Both the position numbers and the translations under genes were made by a program. Positions 10,901-23,800 of a DNA stretch of 64,000 nucleotides are shown piece by piece (positions within the stretch are counted from its first letter, which is position 1; each line of letters opens with the position of its first letter). Under the pieces are notes generated by a model, which worked only from the letters and a program-made list of their open reading frames with translations, was not told the origin of the DNA and did no database searches. The stretch covers positions 5,828,001 to 5,892,000 of the forward strand of contig NC_083535.1 in assembly GCF_032362555.1 (NCBI RefSeq), in the 5' to 3' direction. Source of the stretch: Amyelois transitella. Lineage: Eukaryota; Arthropoda; Insecta; Lepidoptera; Pyralidae.

Positions 10901-13900
10901 CTGCCCAAATATGCGGAGCCCTTCGCAGTGGGTCTGCTCACAGTTCTGATCGATATCCCTTACGATATCGTAGCGGTGAAGTTCGTCCATTGGACCTGGC
11001 ACGACACCGACCCTAATATTGCAGACAGACACTACTGGGTGCCATGGAACTCCTACTATTTCCATGCCTCCTTCGCTGCAAGCTTTTATTTTCTATTCAA
11101 TGCTAGTCGCAAGTGGTTTGCACCAAAAGTCGACCAGTGGGATTCGGCTGGGTAAGTAAAATTAAAATTGCCCTGCGCTCTTATGAAGCATAGATTTCCG
11201 ACGAATTGATTTAGAGTGACCTTATACTTAAACCTGTGGACATAGACGTCTATAAAGAACATAGTCAATGACATACTGAAAACGTAGAAGTAGGCATCTA
11301 GATTTATACATTTCTTCTTAAAACTAAGTATATTTCTGTCATATGATATGTAAACAGGTATGTTGAATACTTATTATTAATTATTATTGCACTTTTCTAC
11401 ATTGAAAAGCGCTTCACTTACCTATGTAATTTTTGACAGCTTCACCAAGGAAATAAAGTCCCTTATAATCGCGGTGCTCCTGGGAATGCCGGGAGGCGTG
11501 CTCATGTTTGTGCCGATTTACCACCCACTGCACGACAACTACGGCATACACACAGAAGTCACCTTCTTTGCACTCTTCTCCATTTTCGGAGTCATCGTAT
11601 TGCGAGGACTTATCAGCGAACGGGAGAAGTGCAAAGTCAAGTAAGAATATAAACATATTACTATGTTTGAGTTTACATCCCTAGGCGTGTTAGGTACCTA
11701 TAATACTTACCATTCCTACTGAAGGTCCTATATAATTTTAGTAAACAATGAAAACGAGCTTGCATAAAGAGTAATAAATGTGGATGAATCGAAAGAAGTT
11801 TTCAGGGATTGTGGCCAGTGGGAAGATGCGTGTAACACTTCTTAAAACAACATCTTGACCATTGGAGGGCGCCCTAAGTTAGGGCGCCCTCCAATGGTCG
11901 CATCGGCATTGGTAGAGCCGGCCCTAACAACAAGTGAATTTCCAGACTGACTGCCATAGACTACTTGCTGATCCTGCAGTTGGCTGTGCACTTTTTGCTC
12001 TATCTGGTGTTCGTGATCTTTTTCCACCCCGAGCGGGAGTGGTCCCTGGGTCTCCACGAGCCAGTCGGACCGTGCAATGAGAAAGCCTCCCTGGTTACGC
12101 CTTTTGGACAGGTACGGACCTATTATAGTTAACTAGCTTTCACCCGACTCTATGCCCGCATGAAATATGTTCTAGGTATGTCCTTCTCTGAACGCTAGGT
12201 ATATGTCTGCAAATTGCATGGAGATCAGTTAAGAAGTTTTGACGTGACAGACGGACTTACAAATACTCTTTTAGATTTATAACATTAAATCTTAATAGAT
12301 TTCTTTATTAGAATTAGATTTTTCAAGTTCACGTCATCGTCATCCCTCGGTCTCGCTCTTTTGTAAATTATAGATGATAAAAGAAATGACATATGCCTAA
12401 GAAGAATATAAAATAAAAGGGTGAAACGCTTTTATTTTATACCTCAATCTTATATCTTAACCTTTTATTTTATATCTTACTTAATATCCTTCTTCGAATC
12501 AAATATTTTATAAATACCTATTAAATTTTTTAATGAAACCTCATGTTACTTAAATAAATAAATAAAATTTTAAGTTCATATTCGTTAACGCTTGATACCT
12601 CCACAAACAAAAACGGATGAATAAAAAAGTTCTAGGCAAGCCCTACCACCAGAAATAGGGCAATTCAGGTACTAAATTTTGTGCGGCATTTTCAACATTT
12701 TCTTCGACTTCTGGGGCCACTTTATATATGAAAAGATTCCAAATAATCAACTGAATGAAGTGAATCATTGCAACAACCGATGGATATATATTTTTACCAT
12801 AATAACGATGCCTTGATGTCCTTATTTTAGGGTGGGTACCTGAAATAAATAATCGTGAAAAACGTTTAAAAAAAAGTAATTTGGACAAATGCCTCAATCA
12901 AGAAATTCACTTTTCACCTTAATCATATAAATGTATAGTTCGAGTACATAGTACCTACATTCTTACCTATTGATCTTAAGGATTTATTTTGCTCGCCGCT
13001 GGATGCCATTGTTGTACGGAACTGTAAATGAGCTCACTAGAATATGCTCAGATAACGGCACTAGAATGGATGTTCCATAAAAATTTCTATAACAAAGCAA
13101 CAGTTAAGTACCTATATAGTAAATATTAGTTACCTACATCGTTACAATAGATGCACGGCTAGTTTTTTTTTATTAAATAAGTAAATAAGTGATCTTACAC
13201 GTTTTTTTTCTGTAACTGTACGCCTTTTCTCACTGCCACTTAGTAATTTATTTGGATTTTTCCATAATTCTGATGGGCTTACGCCTTATGAAATAATGAG
13301 AAAAGACAGAATTTTGTCGTTGTCAAAACGGCTCTTTTTATCCTTAGACCAAAGCTTTGGACCAAAGACTAAATCTTTGTACTCTTCTGAGACTCATTGA
13401 CCCATGGCACAGGAGTAAAATAATTAGATTGAACGTGTTTTCGTAATGTCCAGAAGATTTATCCACTTAACCTAAGTTTCGATTGACCCAAGAAGTAACT
13501 AGTGTTGAAAAGGTATTAGGTACCTTTTCATAATTAAAATGCTGATCCCCATTTAGTCTAAATCAGGCATAAAAAGAACTATTTTCATATTTCACGTGAA
13601 CAATTTGGTGGGTAATTAAGTATCTAAATCTATATAAATATTTATTTATTTATGTACGTAAAATGTACAACAGGTGAACTTAATGCCACAAGGCATTCTC
13701 TGCCAGTCGAACCTTTGGACCAAACTGAGATGGATGTACGGGTGGATAAATAAAACTATAGATATTATATTAGTTCTCGAAATGCATAACTTTATAGAAA
13801 TAAAATGGAGGAATCATTAGTGGTTTTTTTTTTGATTTAACACAAAAATACTGGACTGATGTTGACGAGCTACTTTTATTTAATCTACAAAAATATGACA

Positions 13901-14650
13901 AATATGTGGAATCAAATCTTGTATATTTTCATCACCCAGGTGATTTGCCATTAGGTGTTTTCAGGACACAAAAATGTATAATAAACCATGCTTTAGCGTT
14001 TATTATAAACCAGCTGGGGCGGTCTTCGATGCTCTGTAGGCCGCTCAAAAACTAAATAGTTAGGTAGGTACTAACCATGAATCTTATAGTTCACTCTGCC
14101 TGGAATAAATATAATTATTTATTTTACAGACTCTCTACAAGCGCAAATATTTTTGCCCGGAAGATTACGACGAAAAATACTTCGACTTCCACTGTGTGGG
14201 GGGTCAGAAACCTCCGAATGGGGCGCTTTGGTACGTCATCTGTGGAACGCCTTTCGAGTGAGTATTATATATTTCTACCTTTATGTTTGGAAATTTGTGT
14301 TTGACAAGTGTGAAGTCCCTTAAAAAGTCTAAAGCGAGAGTCGTAAAAAACGAAATATCATCGTAAAGGCGGGTAGGTAGTGTTGTAAGTCGCGACTATC
14401 GATTTATTTACGAAAAGTTCGTTCCAGAAATTGTAAATGGAGTTTATAGAACGTTTCTTAGAGGTGCCTATATACATAACGTATAATTTTACTATTAAGT
14501 TTTTCCTTTAAAAATTTCAGGAATCGCATGGAGTACATCACGGTGATATCTACGATAGTATTGGTAGCGTTCAGTGTTTTCTACACGCTTTACTTTAAAA
14601 CCGGACAGGTGGCAATGGCACCACCGTCTAAGAAGCAAAAAACCAAATAA
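7902..14650 (+). CDS. Conserved-looking multi-pass membrane protein, function unknown (8 exons)
   Basis: Exons: 7902-7922, 9607-9724, 10490-10660, 10854-11151, 11440-11640, 11946-12111, 14130-14257 and 14521-14650. Every junction is GT-AG and in phase, giving 410 residues. I do not recognise the family. Seen: about seven or eight hydrophobic segments (for example residues 30-46, 52-64, 140-160, 214-236, 275-296 and 372-392); a histidine/tryptophan-rich stretch with the motif DNFWH twice, 11 residues apart, in exon 3; a WTWHDTDPN and WVPWNSYYFH region in exon 4; and a charged tail ending KKQKTK. The tail fits a KxKxx signal for ER retrieval, so residence in the ER is an inference. There is no signal-peptide-like cleavage site. 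Start: ATG after AACGA with a 7-codon first exon; this exon is supported only by its donor and phase. Poly(A) signals follow the stop. Confidence 0.85.
9755..10215 (+). repeat. Repeat with duplicated ends and a tRNA-like core, in intron 2 of the membrane-protein gene
   Basis: The block ATAATAAAAC(A/G)GTAAAAATA, followed by TTTTGTCTGTACATT, occurs at 9766-9805 and again at about 10155-10192 in the same orientation. Between them is a tRNA-like segment (GTCCAGTGATTGGCGCGAGA and GCGGTTTAAGTTCGAGCCCC at about 10010-10062). The layout suggests a SINE inserted into, or flanked by, copies of another element. Confidence 0.5.
11755..11832 (+). mobile_element. Short RTE-like 3' remnant in intron 5
   Basis: Matches the 3' region of the RTE-like family (GATTGTGGCCAGTGGGAAGA at about 11808) seen complete at 58755-59135. 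It lacks the usual terminal TATG repeats. Confidence 0.6.
11857..11899. repeat. Perfect 43-nt palindrome (21-bp arms, 1-nt centre)
   Basis: GACCATTGGAGGGCGCCCTA and one more A (11857-11877) are exactly complementary to 11879-11899, separated by a single G. The palindrome ends 46 nt before the splice acceptor of exon 6 at 11944-11945, so it would form a hairpin in the intron near the polypyrimidine/branch region. Both arms also contain the self-complementary GGGCGCCC. Confidence 0.9.
12120..14129. other. Long intron 6 of the membrane-protein gene
   Basis: Two kilobases between exons 6 and 7. It contains the reverse-oriented non-LTR tail at 13650-13735 and a CTAG-ended fragment near 12133. The rest is AT-rich, with no supportable gene; the open frame at 12643-12897 has no recognisable features. 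Confidence 0.7.
13650..13735 (-). mobile_element. 3' end of non-LTR element, reverse copy
   Basis: On the minus strand it reads CTGGCAGAGAATGCCTTGTG, GCATTAAGTTCACC, then a (TAAA)n tail. This is the same 3' UTR as at 4150-4290 in the opposite orientation. Confidence 0.65.
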
Positions 14651-14755
14651 TCAGACCATTTTAATCCTACGGTCTCAGCAAATGATTTTAAATTTAAATC
14701 TAAGTCAGAAATCAGTTCATAATTCGTTATTGTAATATTTTTCTAACTTACACCG

Positions 14756-14761
14756 AATAAA
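14756..14761 (+). terminator. Poly(A) signal of the membrane-protein gene
   Basis: AATAAA 105 nt after the TAA stop at 14648-14650. A second AATAAA at about 14855 could serve as an alternative distal site. Confidence 0.55.
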
Positions 14762-17700
14762 CAAGTACCTACATATAATTGTTGCCAAGTATTTCGTTCT
14801 ATTTAATGTTAAAGGAATCTCTGTTTATGTTGTATGTCATAATGTTATAAAGTGAATAAAAATGTTATAGATACCCATGTTATTTCGAACATTTATTATT
14901 ATTTATTTATTAAAATTAAATTCCACGCGGTAAATAAAACCTACGTAGTACGTAGGTACGTTATACCATACAAATCGTAATAATAGTAAGTATTTTATAT
15001 AATGGTTATTTCGATGGTCTAGTAGGTACTTTCTAATAATATAATTATTCGTTTACAACGACTAACCCAAAACGAAATTTTGATTTTAGGAGTATCTAGT
15101 AACTATGTTTTTGTGATGATTTTCACCAAATTTCCACGGGCCAAAGACTATCGTGTATTATATTACTATTTATACGAATCAGTGTGTAAGATATGTCTGT
15201 AAGTTCAAGTGCTAAATTTGTTACGATATTACTATTGGAACTTGGCTCTTGAATTTGTGTAGGTTTATTTCTTTATTTAGCCTATTTCCTCCTTCGTCCC
15301 GCTGCCAAGCCACTGCCGCTCCTGTTATTTTTATTCCTAATACATAAGTACTTAGTCAATGAAAGCCTAAAGTATTCATATTTTTCATATTTTCTCATTT
15401 TACTGTTTATAAAAACTTTAAATTTTTTATCGCATTAGCCCAAATACTCTAAACAAGAGTTAGTTATAAAGTGATACTCTTTTTGTTAAGGTTTGAAGCT
15501 ATAAGTATTCATTTACTTTCGTAGTTGCCAAATAAAATAACATTAAAAGGGATTTAGAAAGAATTGACCAAGCACGAAATTGTGATCTATGCTAATAAAT
15601 ACTTCTTTCTGCAAACAAGTGCACGTTTTCGTACAAGAGTTCGTAATAAAATGTAGTTTTTAATGAAAATGAGTGATTGTAGGTAGATTTATTAGTAGTG
15701 TGTGTATTTTTTGTCAGAATTAAAATATATAAATTCACAATCAGGTTTGAAAGAAAACAGTCAATGGTCGACAACCAATTCAATATAATCACAATATTTA
15801 ATCACGTTTAATGATATGTTCGGTTCGACATACAATCACAATAACATCCCTTACCAACTAGAAACATCATTACACATAATTAGTGCCAATTTTCCTATAG
15901 TGAAACACTTAGTGCAGCACTAGTAAGATCCCCTATTGGTATACTTACTAATTTACTACCTTTTGTGCCTGAGAATAATATATTTGTATTAAATTTTAAT
16001 AATATACGGTTATGATGATGATTGATGATGAATGAGACTTCATATGGAATGATAGGTTTTTTAATACATAAATAACAAACAAAACCCTTTCTATATCTAG
16101 TTACAGATTGTGTATTTGTATGATTTTAAGGAATATTATTTTTTAATTTACAGCAAGTTAACCATGTCGATGTTAATCATAATATTTATCCACATTTTTA
16201 TTAATGTGCAAGAAAATTTGTAAGAGTTGGTATCACCAAGCCGACACAGAGAAACTTTTTAATAACATCAAGATGAAACAACCATATATTTTTAATAGGT
16301 AATTATATACTAAAACGCAGTATTTTCACTTCCAACATTTTAAAGTTACTAGATGTTTTGCGAAAATTGGCAATTTCCTAGTAACTTTACTTTTCAATAT
16401 CATTTCTTGTCGTGAAATCAATAGAACTAAGCCTTGAACAGAATAGGAATATTTGAAAATATTTTTTTCGTTACTTAGATTACGTATTTGAATATAAATC
16501 GGGTTTGACCCTCCTTAGCTACTTTATAGCTGTTTAGTATACAGGCATCGTTGAACTTTATAATTTTTTTGATAAGGTACATTTTTCCTTCTATTTATAG
16601 AGGATAAATAAGTTAACGGTTAGTTAAGGCGACGTAGGATCACGAAAAATATTAGTTTGAATTAGGAAGTACAAAATTTTAACAAAACTTCTGTCACTAA
16701 ATACTCAATCTTTGCTTACACTCAGTGAATTTGCACTTCACAAGATAATATAACATTAAAAGTTTTGGACACATTGAAATTCCTACCTAAACTAGACCCA
16801 GTCTAGTGAAATAAATATTTCTTATACCTAATTACATTATATTTTGCTATACGGCTAGGCAGATATCATAATCCCGATAACATGCGAAATATTTATGTGC
16901 TTATATGAAAAGGTACATAATATGTTCTAAATTTTCTTACAATAAGCAGAAGCTATGTTAGCCTCGATCCCAAAATTTGGCTTATATTTAGATCAAAATT
17001 TACTTTTTTACACGTTAAGTATCTTGACACTCCTTGCTTTAGAGAAGGATATAGTACCTACTCATATCAACACACCTAAGTATGTGAAGCGACATCAACA
17101 TAATAGCTAAATACATCTGTGGACGAATTAGGACTTAATTGAAAGTGACAATTTAATTGTAACAGCTTTATACGTTAGATGCTTTTAACGCCTACGGTTA
17201 CACGCTTCATTACCTTCTAATTTCAAAATTTTACCTATATTTATACTGAAAAAATAAGAAGTGCAAGTAATGCAGTAAGAAAAATATATTGAGGTACTTT
17301 AAATCAAAATATAGGCAAGAATATCTAATCTGTGCTATTTCTGTAACTAAGACTGAGTAGTCAACCATTTTACTCAACGACTAGAGGTCATATAATTTAA
17401 GACTTCTAAAATAGTAACAATCATAAACGAAATTTCTTCATAATAAGCTTACTGTTGCAACAGCACCCAAAGAAGAGATAGCTGCTAACTTTGGTAGCTC
17501 TGTGAAAGTAACATATCCCTATAGTTTTTTACTACAGTTCCTAAGGTGCATAATATCACCCTCGTACTTATCATACTTAAAACATAGTGCTCAATGATTA
17601 GATATCTATTCTAATTACTTCTATTATAAAGACTAAATACTTGCAGAAGGCACAAGACACGAAACATCTGAGTTTGTGCTAGCCTGTTACTGACAAGTTT

Positions 17701-18894
17701 CTACTAATATGTTGGTTGCATTTTCTGAACATCTTATAATACACACATCTTTATCGCTAACAGTTTTAATACCTATTCTTATCTATATATTATATAGCAA
17801 AATAAATTCAAACTACGCAAGAAATATGTTTGATCGATTAAGTGTCAAAAAAATTCGATGTTAAACTTCATATTGTTTCTGACACAAGTTTATATAACGT
17901 GAAAGAAAGGCCCAACCTTCGTTCGAAAATTGTAATTATCAAGACAATAAAGAATTTTATTTATTCATTTATTTTATAACTATAAAAAGCAATTAAAACC
18001 GGGATATTCCTGTTACGACGCATCTCTACTTGCCCATAATATTACGCCCATTGCTTTTATTATCATTGCGTCTATGTGTAACAATGACTCTATGAAGTAC
18101 TATTGATAATTCTGTAACTAAAAAATTTCGACAACTTTATGCGATATTATTATAACTTGTTTTTCAAATTGTTGACAAACAATTGCAATTCAGCAAGTGC
18201 GAGGATAGCTGCACCTGCGTGCCCTGCGTAAAAAATACCTAGGTACATAAAACACATTTTTGTCTTTAGGTGTTAAAACTTAATATTTTACCACTTTCAT
18301 TTTTCTGCAATCAAAGTAACACAGATATCGTAGTGCATACATATATATATACCTAACATATATATATATTTACTAGATTTAGACCGATTTTTATATCTGT
18401 ATAAATATGACCACCTTATTACATAAATGATTAATTTCATATCAATCGCAATCTGAAGATGATATTTATTCAGTCGAATTGTTAAACGCATTCAAGAAAT
18501 AGCATCACATATTTATATACACACTTAACAACATTTTATATATTATTATGACAATATCTGTGAAATAAAATATAATTACACGTACAATATTTTAAGCTTA
18601 TTTCTGTATGTTCGTTATTGCTGGCCATGCACGTAGTTTGTTCTGTCTACAATCTACATATGTCTTATGCCTACTATAACCTAAACTTGGCTTAGATCTT
18701 GAAGCTCAATATAATGCTCATGTCATGGCGCATATTTACCAATTACAGCTGATGAAAAATTTAAGCGAATTGTGCTCAGGATAAATAAAAGTGAAAACTA
18801 AAAGAGTAGGTTAGGTACCTAATCGAAAAATACTTAAAAGTTTTATAAAGTGAACCAGTTAATAACAAAAGCATAGGTAAGAAAAATTATTAAA

Positions 18895-19025
18895 TTGGCT
18901 TGCACAAAATGAATGTGCGCTTATTCCCTTAGTCGCGTTTTACGACATCCTTGGGAAAGAGATGATGTGGTCCTATTATTTTAAAGTGCTGGGGACCACA
19001 GTGCTGGGGACCACACGGCACCTAC
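18895..19025 (+). repeat. Family A repeat, 3' half
   Basis: Carries CTTAGTCGCGTTTTACGACA and a terminal CCACACGGCAC. A 16-bp unit, GTGCTGGGGACCACA, is tandemly doubled just before the end. Confidence 0.75.
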
Positions 19026-19271
19026 GAATATCGATCTCAAACAATGTTATTACATTATATTCTGCTGAATTTTTAAGCTAGTGTTGTTATGAAGGGATCC
19101 AAGTCAAATTTTCTTGTTCGAAATTGGTTAATACGCGCCCTGCATTTCTTTTTACACGCAAGAAGCTTAAAGTTATGATTTTACGCATGTCCTAGTTAGA
19201 TCTTAAAATTCAATTAACATAGATCTATAATTTTTTGACCATTTCCGGTTGGTTTATCTGAATACAATTTA

Positions 19272-19440
19272 CTAGCTTTCGCCCGCGGCTCCACCCTCGC
19301 GGAAAAATAATACGCCCTTTATCGTACTCCAAACTAAACGCACATTTAATGAAGATAACTTAAGTGTTATACCTAACTGTGAAGAGGTAACAAAGAAACT
19401 TACTTTCGCATTTATAATATTAGTGTAGTATAAATGGTAG
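19272..19440 (-). mobile_element. Short CTAG-ended element
   Basis: On the minus strand the element ends GAGCCGCGGGCGAAAGCTAG, then T. The other end has TATAATATTAG near 19413-19424. Copies with the same pair of ends occur at 58283-58547 and 59598-59740. The CTAG end preceded by a GC-rich hairpin resembles the Helitron candidate. Confidence 0.5.
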
Positions 19441-20841
19441 TTGAGATTTATTGTTCGTTTGTCGTAATCATGGTCTGATTAATTTTAAAATCTCCCCACG
19501 ACATGCCTCTTTTACATAGGTATACATATTTCGCCTACGCGACTTACCTATTTTGTGCATCACAAATAAGTGCTTTGAGAATTTTATAACATAGCTTACA
19601 ATACACTTTAATAAATCCTAAGTACCTACTAAGTAGACATATGCCTGCTTATTTGATTTAAGACGAACTAGTGTTTAGTAATAGTCATCTTTTAATGATC
19701 ATTATAAATATCAAGCTATTATTATATCTGTATATAGACACTTGATAGACACATATAAATCTAGATATTAAATATACGTGTATAGAGGTCCATCCCCTAG
19801 TTAAATTAAAATATATTAAAATTTCCAAAAATCGCCATTCCCTGACGTAGACTACTAATAAGATCTTAATGTTTTATCGGTAACTATTGCCGAATAACAC
19901 TTCATTTTAAATTGTGCGATCAGAATTAATTCATAAACTGAAAAATAATCACAACCGAACAACCAGTAAAAAAAGCTATAAAATATACTGTTACCAGCTT
20001 GTACAGTCAGGTGCAATAAAACACACATAATTATATATATGAAAAGAAGAAGCAGATATTTAGAAAGGTGTGCTCTTATTAATGCAAGTGACTGCACATT
20101 GTACAATAAAGGGGCAACAAAAATATCCACAGCTCTAAAGGAAATAAAATACTACCAAATATACAAACAGTACCTTGTGGAATGATAAATAATGTTTTTT
20201 GGTGTCTAATACCAACTAAAGCTAAGTTAATAAATATAAACAAAGCTCTAAGAACTATTTCAACAAATGTAAGACCGAAAATGTTCTTACTTATATAACA
20301 TTTTTACTTTTCAAAAGTTCTTTTGTATGTCACATCGCTTTCTATACAGACATAAATAAATACCTATTCGATAGTCAATACAAATATAATGGATAAGATT
20401 AAATTTTTTCTTATTTCATAGTAAGTTTATAACAGTTTATCAAGCAAGTTATAAGTTGATTATTTTTACCGTTTTTCATATACATAAACAATAGAATGTA
20501 TCATTGTTATTTTTTTTTAAATACTTATAGCCGATTCATTTATTGCAATTATAAATAAACATTTTAAGACATCTTTTATTCATGGATTTTTGCCAGGAAA
20601 ATATATATTATGCAAGGAACTATTGATAGGAGGTATATTCTATGATATCGACATCTACAGTCGCTAAAAATAAATCCAGTACATTTTGCAAAGCTGACAG
20701 CCGTAAGAGTGTTTTAACTTTATAATATGCGGGCTACTGTATGGAAGCGGATGGATCTTGTCGAGAACAACATAAAGGTAAACACATACCTACATAATAA
20801 GAAACAAATAACCGCCTTGAACTAACTTGAAACATGACGCT

Positions 20842-23800
20842 TTACGGCCTATTTTTGAAGAGCTCTTCCACCACTCCGGGATCAGCGAGAGTGGACGTGT
20901 CGCCAATATCCCGGTCTCCCAAAGCGACTTTGCGGAGGATCCGCCGCATGATCTTTCCCGACCTAGTCTTGGGAAGACCAGGAGCATACTGGATCACATC
21001 CGGGGCTGCGAATGCACCAATTCTTTGCCTGACGAGTTTTTTCAGGCAGTTTATTAGATCGGCGTCGAATTTTGCACCGTCATTCAGAATGACGAAGCAG
21101 TATAACGACTCGCCCTTGATCGGGTGCGGCTTGGACACCACGGCAGCTTCGGAGACCCTCGGCTCCTCAGTCAGCACGCCCTCCACTTCGGCGGTGGACA
21201 TCAGATGTCCGGAGACATTGAGCATGTCGTCGATACGTCCGGTTACCCACAAAAAGCCATCTTCGTCCCTCCTAGCACCTGAAATGTTACGTAACTTATT
21301 TTCGAGTCGTTATTTGTGGCTGACCAAACTGTTCTGTTACTACGTAATTTAAAAGTCTATTCAAGATACTACACGAAACAAACAGAAAATAACTACTAAG
21401 TATTAGTGAATAGGCTACGTGTTTGATGACTTGACAAACATAGCGGATTGATTTCTAGCTGCGCACGCGGCGCTCCAAATATTCGGTAATTCAGTGCGGT
21501 CATGAGCGGGGTTGTTGAACTCCACTGCTAATTTGAGATGCAAGTAGGTACAATTATGAACGTAACTACAGGCGGTTAAATCAGTTCCGTTCTGACAGCG
21601 CTCTTATACCTAGGCAATTTATTTCAACACTTATTTTTGTCTATACGTAAAACTGCTTTAAGTATTTATACAAATATACCCGAACTATTTTTAACGACCT
21701 GGGCAAAGGTTAGGGTTAGTGATATGGACAAATAACAATGACATATGTAAACGTTTTGAAATTGTCTCGGTTGCGTCCAACCTGGGAACGCTAAAGGTCC
21801 TGTGACGAGTTGAAAAAGAAAGGAAGTTAAACAGAGCGATGTCTAATCAATAGAGAAGTTTAGTAAATTTCTAACTAACATCTGAATGTGACCATCGAAT
21901 CTTTTGGAGATTTTTGCCTCTATTTTTCCCGTAAGGGAAAATGTGATATGGACGTGATATATGTAGATAAGTCGGTATAGTATCATGACATCGCACATTT
22001 TCAAAAATATTTTAAAGCCATGTTGTTTGCATTTAATTGAACCTATTAGATACCTACTAACATATTAATTAGATTCGGCCACATTCTTGTAGGTACACAA
22101 ACAATTACAAATCAAAGTGCGGAAGTCACGTTCGAATTACAATATTTCTTTAGGTTATCACATATTTTTTTGGAGAATCATTAAAAACAAAGATGTTTCA
22201 TTGTCTGCTTATCGGTTCATTTTGTTACCAGTTATCAAACATTATAACCAGTTACCTAATGATAATGAAATTAAATTTGGCTACTCTTCTCGGCAGATAA
22301 TAAAAGTCAAGTAAGGGATGGTTTATTGAACTTAGGATTCTTCTTTTGAACGATGGGCTAAAAAACGTTGCCTTGGAGTCTTTTCTAGGCTCTGTCTCGT
22401 TCACTTGGACCAGTCTAGGTCAATCTGGACAGTAGGAAACATATATTGGTACATATACGTGATTTTATTAAGAATCTTCAAAACTTAGCAGATAAGATAT
22501 TGTCAGTGTACAAAAGAAAATAAATCGACTTACCATCTCCCGTGCAGTAGTAGCCAGGGAACTTGGAGAAGTATACTTTCTCGTAGCGGTCGTGGTCTCC
22601 GAACAGTGTCCTCATGATGCCGGGCCAAGGGCGCGCGAACACCAAGTACCCTTCCCCCGGGCCTTCGATCAGCTGGCCATTCTCGTCCAGAAGCGAGGGT
22701 TCCACGCCGAAGAATGGAAAACCCTAAAGCGAAAATAATACCTACTTTAGTCCTTGTACAATTAAGTTCTGTCAGCGGCTTCTCTCCTATGCGAATTTGA
22801 ATGAACGAATTGTTCTCAGGTTACTCCTGAAAATTACATCAGAGTCGGTCCCTTATTATTTGATTAATTGCAAGAAAATTAAAAAAAATTAACCACATAA
22901 TGATAATAGAAATGAAAATAACATTTTATTTAGCGATATTTTTTTTATTGAATTTTGTATTGTCTCACGTACCTACTGAACCAGTTGTGAAAATTAGGAT
23001 GCTGTTTATGAGGTCATTGTAAGATAAGAAGAATGGACGTGTTGTAATGATAGATCTGATTTGGTTGAACTTGTGCAAAAGATAGCATATCATTGTGTAA
23101 GAATTCATGTGTCAGATATTTTCGTCGTAGAATAGCCGATCAGTGTTGCTGTTCTATAAAAATTGATAACATGATACCTGCTTGAAAAACTCGATTTCTT
23201 AAACTTATAGAACAACATGTTAAAGAAAAATGTCGGAAAAATTGTAAAAGTCAAAGTAAGTAAATGGCATACCGACTAGACGATTCGTTACATACCTACA
23301 TACCTACATATGGTCACGTCTATATGCCTTGCGGGGTAGACAGATTCAAATAGGTTGCTAGCCAATCGCCTAAAAAAGAATCCCAAGTTTGTTAGCCTAT
23401 CCCTTAGTCGCCTTTTACGACATCCATGGGAAAGAGATGGAGTGGTCCTATTCTTTTTTGTATTGGTGCCGGGAACCACACGGTACTATTCGTTATAAAT
23501 AAGACGATTCGTTATAAATAAAAATGAAGACAAAATAAGAAAAAGTTGGTTCTTCATGATGTCCTTGGGATTCGAACCTAGGACGTTTGTCTCCTATACT
23601 TACTGCAGCTCCAGGCTTCATGGGAGTGGCGCCTGGCAAGCTGGTGAGCACATGGCCACCAGTCTCCGTCTGCCAGAAGGTGTCCGCGATGGAGCAGCGG
23701 CCGTGCCCCACCAGGTTGTAGTACCACAACCACGCCTCGGGGTTGATCGGTTCTCCCACGCTGCCGAGAACTCGCAAAGTCGACAGGTTATGCCTGTTTT

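Larger units (their letters stand above)
14762..20841. other. AT-rich intergenic region between convergent genes
   Basis: About 6 kb with no supportable protein or RNA gene on either strand. The right part may include the 3' UTR of AcCoAS (minus strand); TTTATT at about 20538-20543 reads AATAAA on that strand and is one possible signal. It includes a (TATA)n tract near 18340-18370 and two repeat fragments listed below. The remainder shows no structure I can name. Confidence 0.6.

Noticed and set aside
20834-21352. Plus-strand frame of 172 codons
   Set aside because: It is antisense to the last AcCoAS exon, whose frame encodes recognised motifs. The plus-strand reading has none.
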